Of a DNA stretch of 64,000 bases, positions 43,694 through 53,615 are shown piece after piece. Below the pieces are notes generated by a model, which saw only the letters and a list, made by a program, of their open reading frames with translations, did not search any database and had not been told where the DNA came from. The DNA is from Tieghemiomyces parasiticus (Eukaryota; Kickxellomycota; Dimargaritomycetes; Dimargaritales; Dimargaritaceae). Both the position numbers and the translations under genes were made by a program. The stretch covers positions 1 through 64,000 of the forward strand of contig JANBPT010000038.1 in assembly GCA_027575765.1 (NCBI GenBank). Direction: 5' to 3'. The number at the start of each line of letters is the position of its first letter. The first letter of the stretch is position 1.

Positions 43694-46057
43694 TCATTGG
43701 GCACTGTTGCGGCAGCATGCGTGGTTCTGGGGGCCTCCACCCCCCACCGTACACTGCACCCAGTCGTAGCGGTAACCAGGAAATGATAAGGCCTTATCGC
43801 CGAGGGTCCGGCAGCGGACTAGGGTATTCTCACGGAGCCGCTGCTTGCGCCGGTGACGGCTACCACCGACGGCTAGGGCCGCATCCGGGGCGGGGATGAC
43901 ACACCGGATGCGCCAGCTGACGCCATCGTGGTCACCCCAAGTGCGACTACGGAACTCATGGCGTTCGGTACCTTGATACTGGACGAGTTTCGGGCCGACC
44001 TCGACGCCCACTAGGACCCCACCCTCAGCTGGGCGGCGCGCTGGTGGTGTAGAAGTTCCGGTGGTATGGCCCTTCGCCATGTCCGACGACGGGACAGGCC
44101 GAGGGAGGGTGATCGCCCCGTCATGAACCAGCATGGCCACTACATCCGAGTCGTCGGTGTAGATGCCCGTCCCCCAGACCGATCGCTGCAGCAGCTGCGG
44201 ATTGGTCCAGGAGAGGTGTCGACTGGGTATGCGGATGAAGAATACGCCACCCTCGCGGCCGGTGAAACAAGGTAGGAGGCGGCCCGGGACGTAGTCAAAG
44301 TAGCCCAGGCAGGGGGCACCCAGGTCCATTGGGATCTGCGGGACAGGCGGACGGGGAGCGGGCTTGGTCATAAAGGGTGGGCGAGCATGGATAGTCGCGG
44401 GAGATTTGGGAAGGGGCTTGGAGACGGGTTCAGTTTCGGGCAGGGTGGACTCGGCAGGGGGCGTCGACGCCGGCTGGTCCACGTTCATGTCGGTAGCTTC
44501 CACGACGGGCGCGGCAGGCGAAGCTACCACGGCCAGTTCGGGCTTCGCCTCTTCCTGGGCCGGGGTCTCCTGGGTCAGAATATTGGGAAGGGGGTCCTGT
44601 ACATCTGTGATCGGCCCAGGCGCGGGCTCCCCTTGTTCCGACACTCCCTTTTCCTCCCCCTCCTGCTTAATAAGGTTCTCAGTGGCGGTCACCCCGGGGC
44701 TCGCCTGCTTTGTGGTAATGGACAAAACGTCGGACGCTTCGTCGTTTAGCTGCGCCGGGCCAGGTGCGGGGCTGGAAGAGTTAGATGGAGCTGGGGCGGG
44801 TGATGGTTCGTCGGTCGGTCGCAAGGAGGGACGTGAAAGTTCGCTGGCAGTGTGGGGAAATTCCACCGGCTCAGGGGTGGCCACGGCCGGTACAGGTTCG
44901 TCAACTGCCATATCAGGCTGGACATCGACCTGGGCTATGGACGGCACTTTGGATGGCTCCAACTCCTCGGGTTCCTCTTTGGGTACCGGGGTGATCTCGT
45001 GCGCCTTCGATACCGGCGGAGACTGGGACAAGCTGGCAGTTGCGTTGCCCAGATTTAACTTGATTTTGATGGTGGGCAGCGTTTGCGGCTTGGTCGACGG
45101 GGGAGATGGCTGTACTGCTGCGGTGGCGGCGGGTCCGAGTGACGATTGGGATCCGACGGGTACAATTTCGCCCTCCTCGCCTTCCTCCCATTCACCCTCT
45201 TCGCTAGGGTCTCGGGTGAGAGACGGGACTTTGACCGGAGTACCTGACGGCGGGGGTGTGCTTCGAGTTTCAAGAGCGGCGGACAGAGGGGCAGATGTGG
45301 ATGGGGAAGGTGCAGTGGGTGGGGTGGTAGGCGGTGGTGGCGGTTGCGGCAAGGCGCGGGAGGTCTCCGGGGGGTTCAAATTAAGCCGGATGGTGGTTGA
45401 CGGGGCACTCCGGGTCGAACGCGGAGGCACAACGGATCGGTCGTGGCTGGGTACCTGACCTTCCTCCTCGCTATCTTCTGTCAGCTCCCCTTCCTCGACC
45501 ACCTCACCCTCTTCGGCTTGCCCAGCAGTGGACAGAGTGTCAGTCGACGGGGGGCGCGTAGTCGAAACGTTAGAGGTACGGCGGCTAGACCCGCCAGCGC
45601 CCGTCCCTGTAGGATAAACCCGCTGAGGTGACCGGTGGTCGTAGGCGTGACTCTCGCGGTCTCGGCGTGGGGAATCGTCGGTTCGCGTGCGCTTGGCCCC
45701 GCGGTCACTGGGAGAGTCTTCCCCAGCCCGTCGTCCGCCGCCGGTCGCAGAGGGCGAAAGCGGACTACCGTGTGGGTCATGACGCGTACCGCTCGTCGAT
45801 CGTGGTGACGGCAATTCACGATGAACCGAGGTCTCATCGCGTCGGTGCTTGCGACCGTACTCAACGGGGCCCGTACCAGCACCGCGGTCATGAGTGAGAG
45901 GCGAAACATGGTCGGCGCGGTACCTCGTTCCGGTACCGGTTCGACGACCTGATGGAGATACGGGACGGGTACTACGTGTGGCGTAATCCGCACGGCGGCC
46001 GGAGGGCCCGCGCGAGGACTCGTCCCCTCGCTGGTCGCCCGGTTGGGAGGAACTCAT
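43694..46057 (-). CDS. RXT3: Rxt3-domain protein, predicted Rpd3L histone deacetylase subunit
   Basis: The single frame gives 787 aa from MSSSQPGDQRGDE; the frame remains open to 46156, but the upstream part is hydrophobic and unlike the rest. The first 580 residues are disordered: Arg/Ser/Asp-rich, then acidic EEGEVVEEGELTEDSEEEG and EGEWEEGEEGEIV, then Pro/Ala-rich. The Rxt3 domain lies at about 600-720 with PCFTGREGGVFFIRIPSRHL, VWGTGIYTDDSDVVAMLVHDG and RSRTWGDHDGVSW. The TDDSD and WGxHDGxS motifs are diagnostic. In yeast Rxt3 belongs to the large Rpd3 complex and represses transcription. The protein is much longer than the yeast one because of the N-terminal extension. Confidence 0.9.
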   Translation of the reverse strand: MSSSQPGDQRGDESSRGPSGRRADYATRSTRPVSPSGRRTGTGTRYRADHVSPLTHDRGAGTGPVEYGRKHRRDETSVHRELPSPRSTSGTRHDPHGSPLSPSATGGGRRAGEDSPSDRGAKRTRTDDSPRRDRESHAYDHRSPQRVYPTGTGAGGSSRRTSNVSTTRPPSTDTLSTAGQAEEGEVVEEGELTEDSEEEGQVPSHDRSVVPPRSTRSAPSTTIRLNLNPPETSRALPQPPPPPTTPPTAPSPSTSAPLSAALETRSTPPPSGTPVKVPSLTRDPSEEGEWEEGEEGEIVPVGSQSSLGPAATAAVQPSPPSTKPQTLPTIKIKLNLGNATASLSQSPPVSKAHEITPVPKEEPEELEPSKVPSIAQVDVQPDMAVDEPVPAVATPEPVEFPHTASELSRPSLRPTDEPSPAPAPSNSSSPAPGPAQLNDEASDVLSITTKQASPGVTATENLIKQEGEEKGVSEQGEPAPGPITDVQDPLPNILTQETPAQEEAKPELAVVASPAAPVVEATDMNVDQPASTPPAESTLPETEPVSKPLPKSPATIHARPPFMTKPAPRPPVPQIPMDLGAPCLGYFDYVPGRLLPCFTGREGGVFFIRIPSRHLSWTNPQLLQRSVWGTGIYTDDSDVVAMLVHDGAITLPRPVPSSDMAKGHTTGTSTPPARRPAEGGVLVGVEVGPKLVQYQGTERHEFRSRTWGDHDGVSWRIRCVIPAPDAALAVGGSRHRRKQRLRENTLVRCRTLGDKALSFPGYRYDWVQCTVGGGGPQNHACCRNSAQ

Positions 46058-46512
46058 CGCGTACAGTAGGCCAAATGTGCGAACTAGAAAGAAACAACCG
46101 GAGAAGCAAACCAATGTGGTTGGGGGTGAACTGGGTAAAAAGAGAGCGGAAGTCACAGCTGATGTATAAATGGACGTCTGGAGTAATGATCATGCCCCAG
46201 TATATAGGTTCGATAACACAGAGGCCAAAGAGTCAGCAGAACTGAGGAAGTAGCAGGTCGCAATCGATAGAACACCATGTGTGGCCGCAAGAACCACGGT
46301 GCCTCCGGAATCCCGACGCGATGGGAAAGGGAACGAGGGCTATCAGACTGTTCTTTGGAAGTCTGGCTGAGGGAAAGACGCCTCCTAATCCGAAAATCAC
46401 TCCAATGAGTGACTGAGCAGCACAGGTAGAAAAGCGGCTAAGCCAAGGCCTACTCATTTTCTTAGTGTTTAGATACATAAGATAGCATATGTTACAGATA
46501 GGAAGAATATCA
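46058..46512. promoter_or_regulatory. Upstream region of Rxt3
   Basis: This is 5' sequence of the minus-strand Rxt3 gene up to the tRNA-Thr gene. A TATA-like 'agtatata' occurs at about 46198. No coding gene is supported. Confidence 0.4.
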
Positions 46513-46585
46513 GCCTTCTTGGCTCAGTTGGCAGAGCGTGTGCCTAGTAAGCACAAGGTCATCAGTTCGATTCTGGTAGAAGGCA
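46513..46585 (+). tRNA. tRNA-Thr (anticodon AGT)
   Basis: The 73-nt sequence folds as a cloverleaf. The acceptor stem GCCTTCT pairs with AGAAGGC. The D arm contains GGCTCAGTTGGCAGAGC. The anticodon arm TGTGC-CTAGTAA-GCACA shows AGT. The T arm has the B-box-like AGTTCGATTCT. Eight T residues at 46587-46594 form the Pol III terminator. No intron is present. Confidence 0.97.
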
Positions 46586-46594
46586 ATTTTTTTT

Positions 46595-48176
46595 GCGCGT
46601 GTTGTTGCTAACCGGCTTGTTCGACCACGGACAGGCGCCTTTCTATAAGGACTGGTTGTGCTTAATCGAGGCACGATTTCCCTTAAGCTTACATGAATCC
46701 AGCGGGTCCACACGAACACAGCATTTGGACCCTCCAACTACCCTGACGACGAGCAGTACCATATGGTCCAGCTAAGGAGTCGCCTGCTACGTTCGGTTTA
46801 ACCTATTTTAGCAAAATTAAATCAAGGTTAAGGGCGCATGCGCTCCCTTCTATTAGGAAGTTGACAAGACAGGAGGGACCGGTCAAAGTTAACGGAATTC
46901 CAGGGTGCCGTAACTAAGGGCCTAAATTTATAGGCCCCTTCGGAGCCGTGCTGGCGGTATGATAAGCGGGTGACCCGCGTAACTATCCCCACGTGAATTT
47001 AGCAGGTCATGAGGACACTCAATTTATATGTAGCTACTGTATTCCCGTATGATTTAAAATTCGGGGCGAGCACTTGGAGTTGATGTTCGAAGCTTTGCAA
47101 TAAAGGAAAGCGCACCTTGCTGCTGTTCACACTGTAACTCAGGCGAGACAGGCGGTCCGTGGTACTCAGCAGAACCTTGGGTCATTCGCGCAATAACACA
47201 TGGGGATGGCCCTGGTCCTTGAGTTTGTCTAGTGTTGCCTCACTAGCGTAGGGCGGTATGGAGTGCTCTGGAGTGCCTTGTCTGCTAGACTGCGGTGGTG
47301 AGTTTTTAACAGTAGGCTACCGGACGCGGTGGGTCTTGAGACAGGTCAATCCGTAGACGATTGACAGCCGTCGTTCACATTCGTGGATACTATCGAGCTT
47401 GTTCCATCTGTTTTGATGTGGCAGGCAAGTTGGGCTATGCAGGCGGAATCGAGTGCGGCACCTTCCTTTCTCTATGTCTGGGCGAGCCACTCTAGCGGGG
47501 CAGCCCCGGGCTGGCAGCGGATGGAAGGAGGGAGCGCGACTCCGCCTCGGACCACAAGATGGGGGCTTGGACTCCCACAATACGGTTCCAAGCGGTACGG
47601 CCCTCTTAACACTACGCAGCCATAGTCTCCTTTTAGTGGCACCGTTTTCCATCCTGTGGAATTTGTACTATATTCTGAACATCATTTTTTTGGCGTATTT
47701 GATTTACATAAAGCCCTGAAATGAATGAGCTGGCTTTCTATATCAGCCCCTCAGCTCCCACCCCTACTTCTCTCCGCACACCTGGCTTCCGTGCACCCCA
47801 CTTTTATTTTTTTAGGCTCTAGCTGGCTACACCCTGCCTTGCCATTGGCACGACACTCCCTCTCGTCATCGCATCGGGTCACCTTCTGACGCGGCAGGTA
47901 ATTCACTAGTACCCTCTCCCAGGACTGCACATTTCTCCGCACATCGGGTTCACTTTGTTTCTCAGTAACTTACCCTGTCAACTCTCCGCTCGCGGCTCGG
48001 TCTTTAGCTGGCCCCTCTGTAGCCCGCCAGTAACACTTTTACCCTCGTGAAACGTGCGACCCGCTTACCCTGTCCACCGTTCTCTCCGCTAGGTCCCAGC
48101 ACGGCTACTACCCATTCCGGACCACCCGCCCCCAGTCGACCCGGCTACCGACTTTTTGGACTCTACCACCACTACC
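46595..48176. other. Gene-free interval upstream of the ClC gene
   Basis: No supported gene. The last 450 bp become pyrimidine-rich on the plus strand, the pattern seen upstream of other plus-strand genes here, and probably contain the ClC promoter and 5' UTR. Confidence 0.45.
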
Positions 48177-51100
48177 ATGCCTGTGCACGAGGTACTGGGC
48201 GACGACACTGGCGGTGACGCCGTGCCACCTCCACTCCCCGACTCGCAACCCCTCTCCCCGCCACTCTCACCGTCATCCAGCCGCCCGCGTCTAGAACGCG
48301 GGTGCGGTATTCAGAGCCACGCCGACATCTCACAAAGCTACACGGAGGGCTCTCCATTGCTCCACAATGCATCCGCCCCGTTTCGCCGTTATACCACCGT
48401 GGCGGAGGACGACCTTCAACCCCTGAATCGCCGCTACTCCGACGATACCTTCTTCCGCACCCGTGCTTCTCTCCTGCGGGGCCTCACCTGGCATTCTGGT
48501 CTCATGGCGGAGATAAAACAGGCCGGCCGTGGTAATTTGCGGCGACGTAGTAAGTGGGTGCCCAAGTCCTCGAGTGCGGCAACCGGACGGTCGAGATACC
48601 TACCCGGTTCGAACGCGTACGAGTCAGCAGCCAAGGCGCCCGCGGGAGTGCGTGTGTGGTTTGACGATTACACGTCGATCGGTAAGTGCCAATTATGGTG
48701 AAGACGGTACGGGCAACTCGAGCGATTCGCTCGTAAGAGGGCCCTGGGCATCTGCCTTCACGGTGGTACGCGTCACATATTGACCCGACAATATCTACCC
48801 GACTTTCCGTGCGCTGTTCCGCCACCAGATTGGATCCACGAGTTCGTCAAAGAACAGGCTCGTCTCCGAGGCTTACGCGGCCTCCGCGGTCTCCGCGGGA
48901 CCATTGCCAACTCCTGGGACGCGATGCAGGGCTGGATCATCGTGTGCGTGATTGGTAAGTGCCGATTGAAGCTAGCTACCTGGCAATGGGCCACCGAGCC
49001 ATGGATCGTACCCCAGCTATGACCAGGTCGCTCACTTCACCCACCCTCTCTTTTTCCCGTACCTCTGCCTCGACCGCAGGCGTCGTGTGCGGCTGTCTGG
49101 CGGCCATCATCGACGTGGCGTCCGAGTACCTATCCGACCTCAAGACGGGATACTGTACACGCAGTTTCACCATGGGCCAGAGTACGTGCTGCATAGAGGC
49201 CAAAGGTAAGCTATAATCTAATCACATGGGCAGCCCCCCCCCCTCGAGCGCATCTGTCTACCATGCCTTAAATCTAAATTGTCCAGACCTGGATTCACGT
49301 CGTTTGCATCTCTCGGCCGCACACTTCAGATCTAGCCTCTTGCCCGGAGTGGCGCTCGTGGGCCAAAACGGCCAGCCACTTCAACCTCATCAACGCTGAC
49401 TGGTTGGATCCCGTGGCCTACTGCGTGATCGGCCTCATCTTCGCCCTGTCGACGGCCCTCCTGGTGTACATGAATCCGAACCGTCACCGTGACAGCCGGG
49501 GCCAGGTCCGCACCGCCTACTACGCGGCCGGGAGCGGGATCCCCGAGGTTAAGATCATCCTGAGTGGGTTCGTCATCCGCGGGTTTCTGGGTATCAAGAC
49601 CCTCTGGGTGAAGTGCGTTGGCCTCATCTTCTCGGTGGCTTCAGGCATCATAACGGGGAAGGAAGGACCTTTCGTCCACGTCGCCTGCTGCGTGGGTAAC
49701 ATCACCTGCCGAATCTTTGACAAGTACGAAAAGAACGACGGTATGTACCAAAGCAGCAGAGGGCAGTTGCCAGACCTACATATGGGACGGTCCAGCACTC
49801 CTCCCCCAGACCTCTCTTTCTCGGTATCTAACTCGCCCACCATTGCGCATTTTGATCGCCACGCCACCACCCGGCCCCCTTCAGGCAAGCGCCGCGAGGT
49901 TCTCTCGGCCGCTGCGGCCGCTGGAGTGGCCATGGCCTTCGGTGCCCCCATCGGCGGGGTCTTGTTCAGTTTGGAACAGGTCAGCTACTTTTTTCCCAAC
50001 AAGACCATGTTGCGCTCGTACATGTGCGCCCTGATCGCCGCCATGACCCTCAAGTTCATCGATCCGTTCGGTACACACAAGATCGTCATGTTTCAAGTCA
50101 CATACGACCGGGCCTGGCACTGGTTTGAGATTGGCTTTTTTTTATTGCTCGGTATATTCGGGGTAAGTTCGTTACAGTATCCCGATCGACGCCACTCGAC
50201 CACGGCTTCAGGCTTCACCAATTTCCCACCCGTACGTATCCTCGTTCTAACCCCACTACTTGTCAACACCCTTGTACAACATACCACCCTATGCCAGGGC
50301 TTATACGGGAGCGTCTTTTGCCGGATTAATCGACTATGGACCCGCTACCGCCGCACCAGCTGGATCAAGGACCACCGTATCAAGGAGGTGCTCTGCATTA
50401 CCTTACTCACCCTGGTTCTAGGATACCCTAACATGTACACACGCATGAACTCCACGGATCTGGTGGCCACTCTCTTTGAAGAGTGTCATCCAGGCAACGA
50501 TAACGCTGGGCTGTGCATCCGCGACGGCACGGGTTACAGCAGTGTCCTGGGCCTATTGGCCTACGCTTGTGCGCATAAGGCCCTGTTGACTATCGTGACA
50601 TTCGGTCTACGGGTACCGCACGGTATCTTCGTACCGTCACTGGTAATCGGTGCCTGTTTCGGCCGCTTCGTCGGGATCGTCGTGCAGTACTTTTACGTGA
50701 CGTACCCGGCCAGCGCCTTCTTCGCGGCGTGTGAAGGCCACCCGCACTGCATCACACCGGGGGTCTATGCGATGGTGGGCGGGGCGGCCGTCCTCTGTGG
50801 CGTGACCAAGATGACTCTCTCGCTCATTGTGATCATTTTCGAACTCACCGGAAACCTCACCTACATTTTACCCATTATGCTGGTCATCATCGTCGCCCGC
50901 TGGGTTAGTGATTTTGTATCCCCGGACGGGGTCTACGAGTACATGATTCGGCTCGCTGGCTACCCGTTTATTGATAACCAGCGCGAGTACCTCCATCGGA
51001 AGGCCACAGGCGAGCTCGTCCAGACCGATTTGGAGGTCATTGATGTTAACGAAACCAATACGGTGGCCAGCCTCCGTGACAAGCTGCGCATCATGGCCGT

Positions 51101-51608
51101 CTATCGCGGGTTGGCCGATGGCGGGTTTCCGGTGCTTAACGGCGACCTCCTTGTCGGGTTCGTGTCATGCAGCGAGCTCGAACACGCGCTTGAAAAGGTT
51201 CGTGGCTGCGGCGGGCCCGACCTTTGCTGTCACTTTGAGCCCCCGAACCGTCCCTTGCCGTCCTCCTCCGCATACTCGACATACAACTCCACCTCCCTGG
51301 GTTATGTGTCGTCGTCGCCCGTCCGGTCTGCAAGTGCCGTCTTGAACGCCCCAAATAGCAGTGATCCTTTCGACTCGTCGGGTGCGGGAATCCTGATCGG
51401 GGCCGACCTGGAAGCCGGTCGTGGCGTTGACCTCTCGGCCTATGTCGACCAGGCCCCGTTGTCGATCAGCCTGAGCGCCTCCGTGGAACTAGTCACCGAA
51501 CTGTTTTTCAAACTTGGGTTGCGGTACCTCTGCGTCGTCGAACAGGGCTGCTACCAGGGCATCATCCACAAGAAGCGCTTCCTCGCTTATCTTCAGGAGT
51601 TTAAGTAA
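48177..51608 (+). CDS. ClC-3/4/5 (Gef1)-type chloride transporter with Gln at the proton-glutamate site
   Basis: Six exons, 48177-48681, 48829-48954, 49080-49205, 49330-49740, 49885-50162 and 50298-51608, join with consistent phases to give 918 aa. A long Pro/Ser/Arg N-terminus precedes TSIDWIHEF, the entry to the ClC domain. Selectivity motifs are intact: GSGIPEVKIILSGF, GKEGPFVHVACC (gating Glu E364) and YAMVGGAAVLCGVTKM. The internal proton glutamate of intracellular ClC exchangers lies in the second E of SLEEVSYYF; here the text is SLEQVSYFF, so Q421 replaces it. Two CBS domains follow (about VIDVNETNTVASLRDKL, and LSISLSASVELVTELF to the end). Likely location is an endosomal, Golgi or vacuolar membrane. 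Introns 4 and 5 are 144 and 135 nt, both multiples of three without stops. Confidence 0.93.
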
Positions 51609-52628
51609 CCAAGAGTTCCCTCCCTCCTCCCATCTGCCCACATTGTTCTGACCGTCTTCTAGTCGGGCCCTTATTGTCCCTTTAATTTCCGAAGTTTCTA
51701 GACCTACTACCCCATGAGTTTACCTTTTTTTTCTTCCCGCGGTCCTCGACTGAACCGCGCTTCTTGCCATTTCTACCTGCTTTTGTCTCGACATGTCATG
51801 GCTTTGACACATTGTACCACTATTACCGCACGCTTACTTCACGCACATAGTTCCCCCCCTCTGGTCTGCCCAGCCCACTCACAGGCCCACTTACTCCCGC
51901 GCAATATAGGATTACTTGATCTCTTGACAATAGAAAATGGGTATGATTATGTATATAGCAGCGTTGTTGTGAACAGCTTTCGGTAGAGTACCTGTTTCGC
52001 TTCGGGACTAACCTCTTTTATGTGGCCAGTGCTGCACTTCGATGGCAGCCCCCCCCCCTGCGTCCCTGACATTTATCGATGACGCACCCGGTCACCGAAC
52101 GGGATTCAGTGACCGACCGGGATAATGGGAATGCCGGTGAGGGAGAAGGGACAGGCACAGTTTATCCTGGTCTCTTACTCTACGCTTCTGATGGGGGGAG
52201 GGGTAACGGCTGTCGAGTGAGGGTGTGTAACCTCGAGTGTACAGTTTTTTGAAGGCTGGTCTCACTTACCTCTCAAAAATTTTCGTTATTTTTTGTCACT
52301 AGCCTATGTATGGTACCTTCCAGGATGCCTCCGTGTAGATGTGCTCCTTATAGCACCCGATAGGTCAGAACCTTTTCGTTTGTTACGCCAGTTACTAGAT
52401 TCCCGAAACCATAAGCCAGATTATCAGCAGGGACCTTTGTAGGCAACGTATTTTTGCATGTGTATTTTCGCTCTAGACCATTGAGTCCCAGTCAACCAGT
52501 ACGGCCACATCTCCCAGTCCAACTCCGCCATCCAAGTGTCCCGTCCCGACCCGATTCGAATTTCAGCCAACGATCCTCGACCGAAGACAAAGCCTCCCGA
52601 ACGCCCTTACGAATTTGGAGCCGTCAGT
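51609..52628. other. Intergenic between ClC and the mitochondrial carrier
   Basis: No gene is supported. The segment includes the ClC 3' UTR and the upstream region of the carrier. A C-run lies near 52050. The frame leading into the carrier is open from about 52536, but the added residues have no family counterpart. Confidence 0.45.
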
Positions 52629-53615
52629 ATGGCTCAACCCTCGAGAACTGTGGCCGCCGACCTAACGCCACGCCACGACCCGGTCGCCCCAAAAAGCGTC
52701 ACCAAGCCTAGCCCAGGTCTCACCCAGTTGACCAATAAGCTGGCCAGTGGGGCAGTGGCCGGCATCACCGGTACCTTAATTATTTACCCCCTAGACATTG
52801 TTAAGACCCGGCTCCAGAACCAGCGGCCCAATACACAGGGCGTACTTCCGTACCGTAACGGACTGGCCTGTTTCCGTTCGATTATTCAGCGCGAGGGTGC
52901 CCGCGGGATCTACCGCGGCCTGGTCCCGACGCTAGTCGGTATCACCCCGGAGAAGGCCATCAAGCTCGCCGTGAACGACTATACTCGCGAGTGGTTTGCC
53001 CGCCGTCGCGGGGTCGCTGATGGACAGCTGACTGCCGTGGAGGGCATGCTCTCTGGGGCGACCGCGGGTTTCTGCCAGGTCGTGGTGACCAACCCGATGG
53101 AAATTGTCAAGATTCATATGCAGGTCGCTGGCGCCCAAGCCGCTTCGTCGGGCACCGGCCCACCGCCGCAGCGGCCCACCGCCTTGGGGATTGTCCGCCA
53201 GCTTGGGCTCCGCGGGCTCTATCGCGGTACCCCGGCCACCCTACTCCGCGATGTCCCCTTCTCCATCTTCTTTTTCCCTTCACACGCTATCCTCAAGTCG
53301 CTGTTTGTCGACCCTGCTACCGGCCAGGCTCCGTTCCACGCCGTGTTTTTGTCCGGCGTTACGGCGGCGTTTTTCGCGTCCGGCGCCGTCACCCCGGCCG
53401 ATGTCATCAAGACCCGCCTCCAGGTGTCGCCTGCATCGGGGGCCCCCAAGTATCTGGGCGTGCGGGACTGTTTTAAAGATATCGTGCGGAACGAAGGGAT
53501 CGGGGCCCTGTTTAAGGGTGTGCTGCCCCGGTGTTGCATCGTGGCACCGCTGTTTGGTATCGCCTTGTTGACATACGAGGTCCAGCAGCGGTGGTTGCAG
53601 TCCAAGTCAGCCTAA
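52629..53615 (+). CDS. Mitochondrial carrier, glutamate-carrier-like (SLC25A18/A22 type)
   Basis: The intronless frame from the ATG at 52629 gives 328 aa. Three mitochondrial carrier repeats are clear, each with its signature: YPLDIVKTRLQ, NPMEIVKIHMQ and TPADVIKTRLQ. Two further blocks are typical of the glutamate carriers: TPEKAIKLAVNDY after repeat one and LLRDVPFSIFFFP in repeat two, followed by APLFGIALLTYEVQQ at the end. The protein should lie in the inner mitochondrial membrane, and import of glutamate with a proton is the family reaction. Aspartate/glutamate carriers share these blocks but have N-terminal EF hands, which are absent here. Confidence 0.92.
   Translation: MAQPSRTVAADLTPRHDPVAPKSVTKPSPGLTQLTNKLASGAVAGITGTLIIYPLDIVKTRLQNQRPNTQGVLPYRNGLACFRSIIQREGARGIYRGLVPTLVGITPEKAIKLAVNDYTREWFARRRGVADGQLTAVEGMLSGATAGFCQVVVTNPMEIVKIHMQVAGAQAASSGTGPPPQRPTALGIVRQLGLRGLYRGTPATLLRDVPFSIFFFPSHAILKSLFVDPATGQAPFHAVFLSGVTAAFFASGAVTPADVIKTRLQVSPASGAPKYLGVRDCFKDIVRNEGIGALFKGVLPRCCIVAPLFGIALLTYEVQQRWLQSKSA

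Noticed and set aside
44364..45458. 364-codon plus-strand frame inside Rxt3
   Set aside because: Gly/Ser/Asp-rich low-complexity shadow of the disordered Rxt3 N-terminus.
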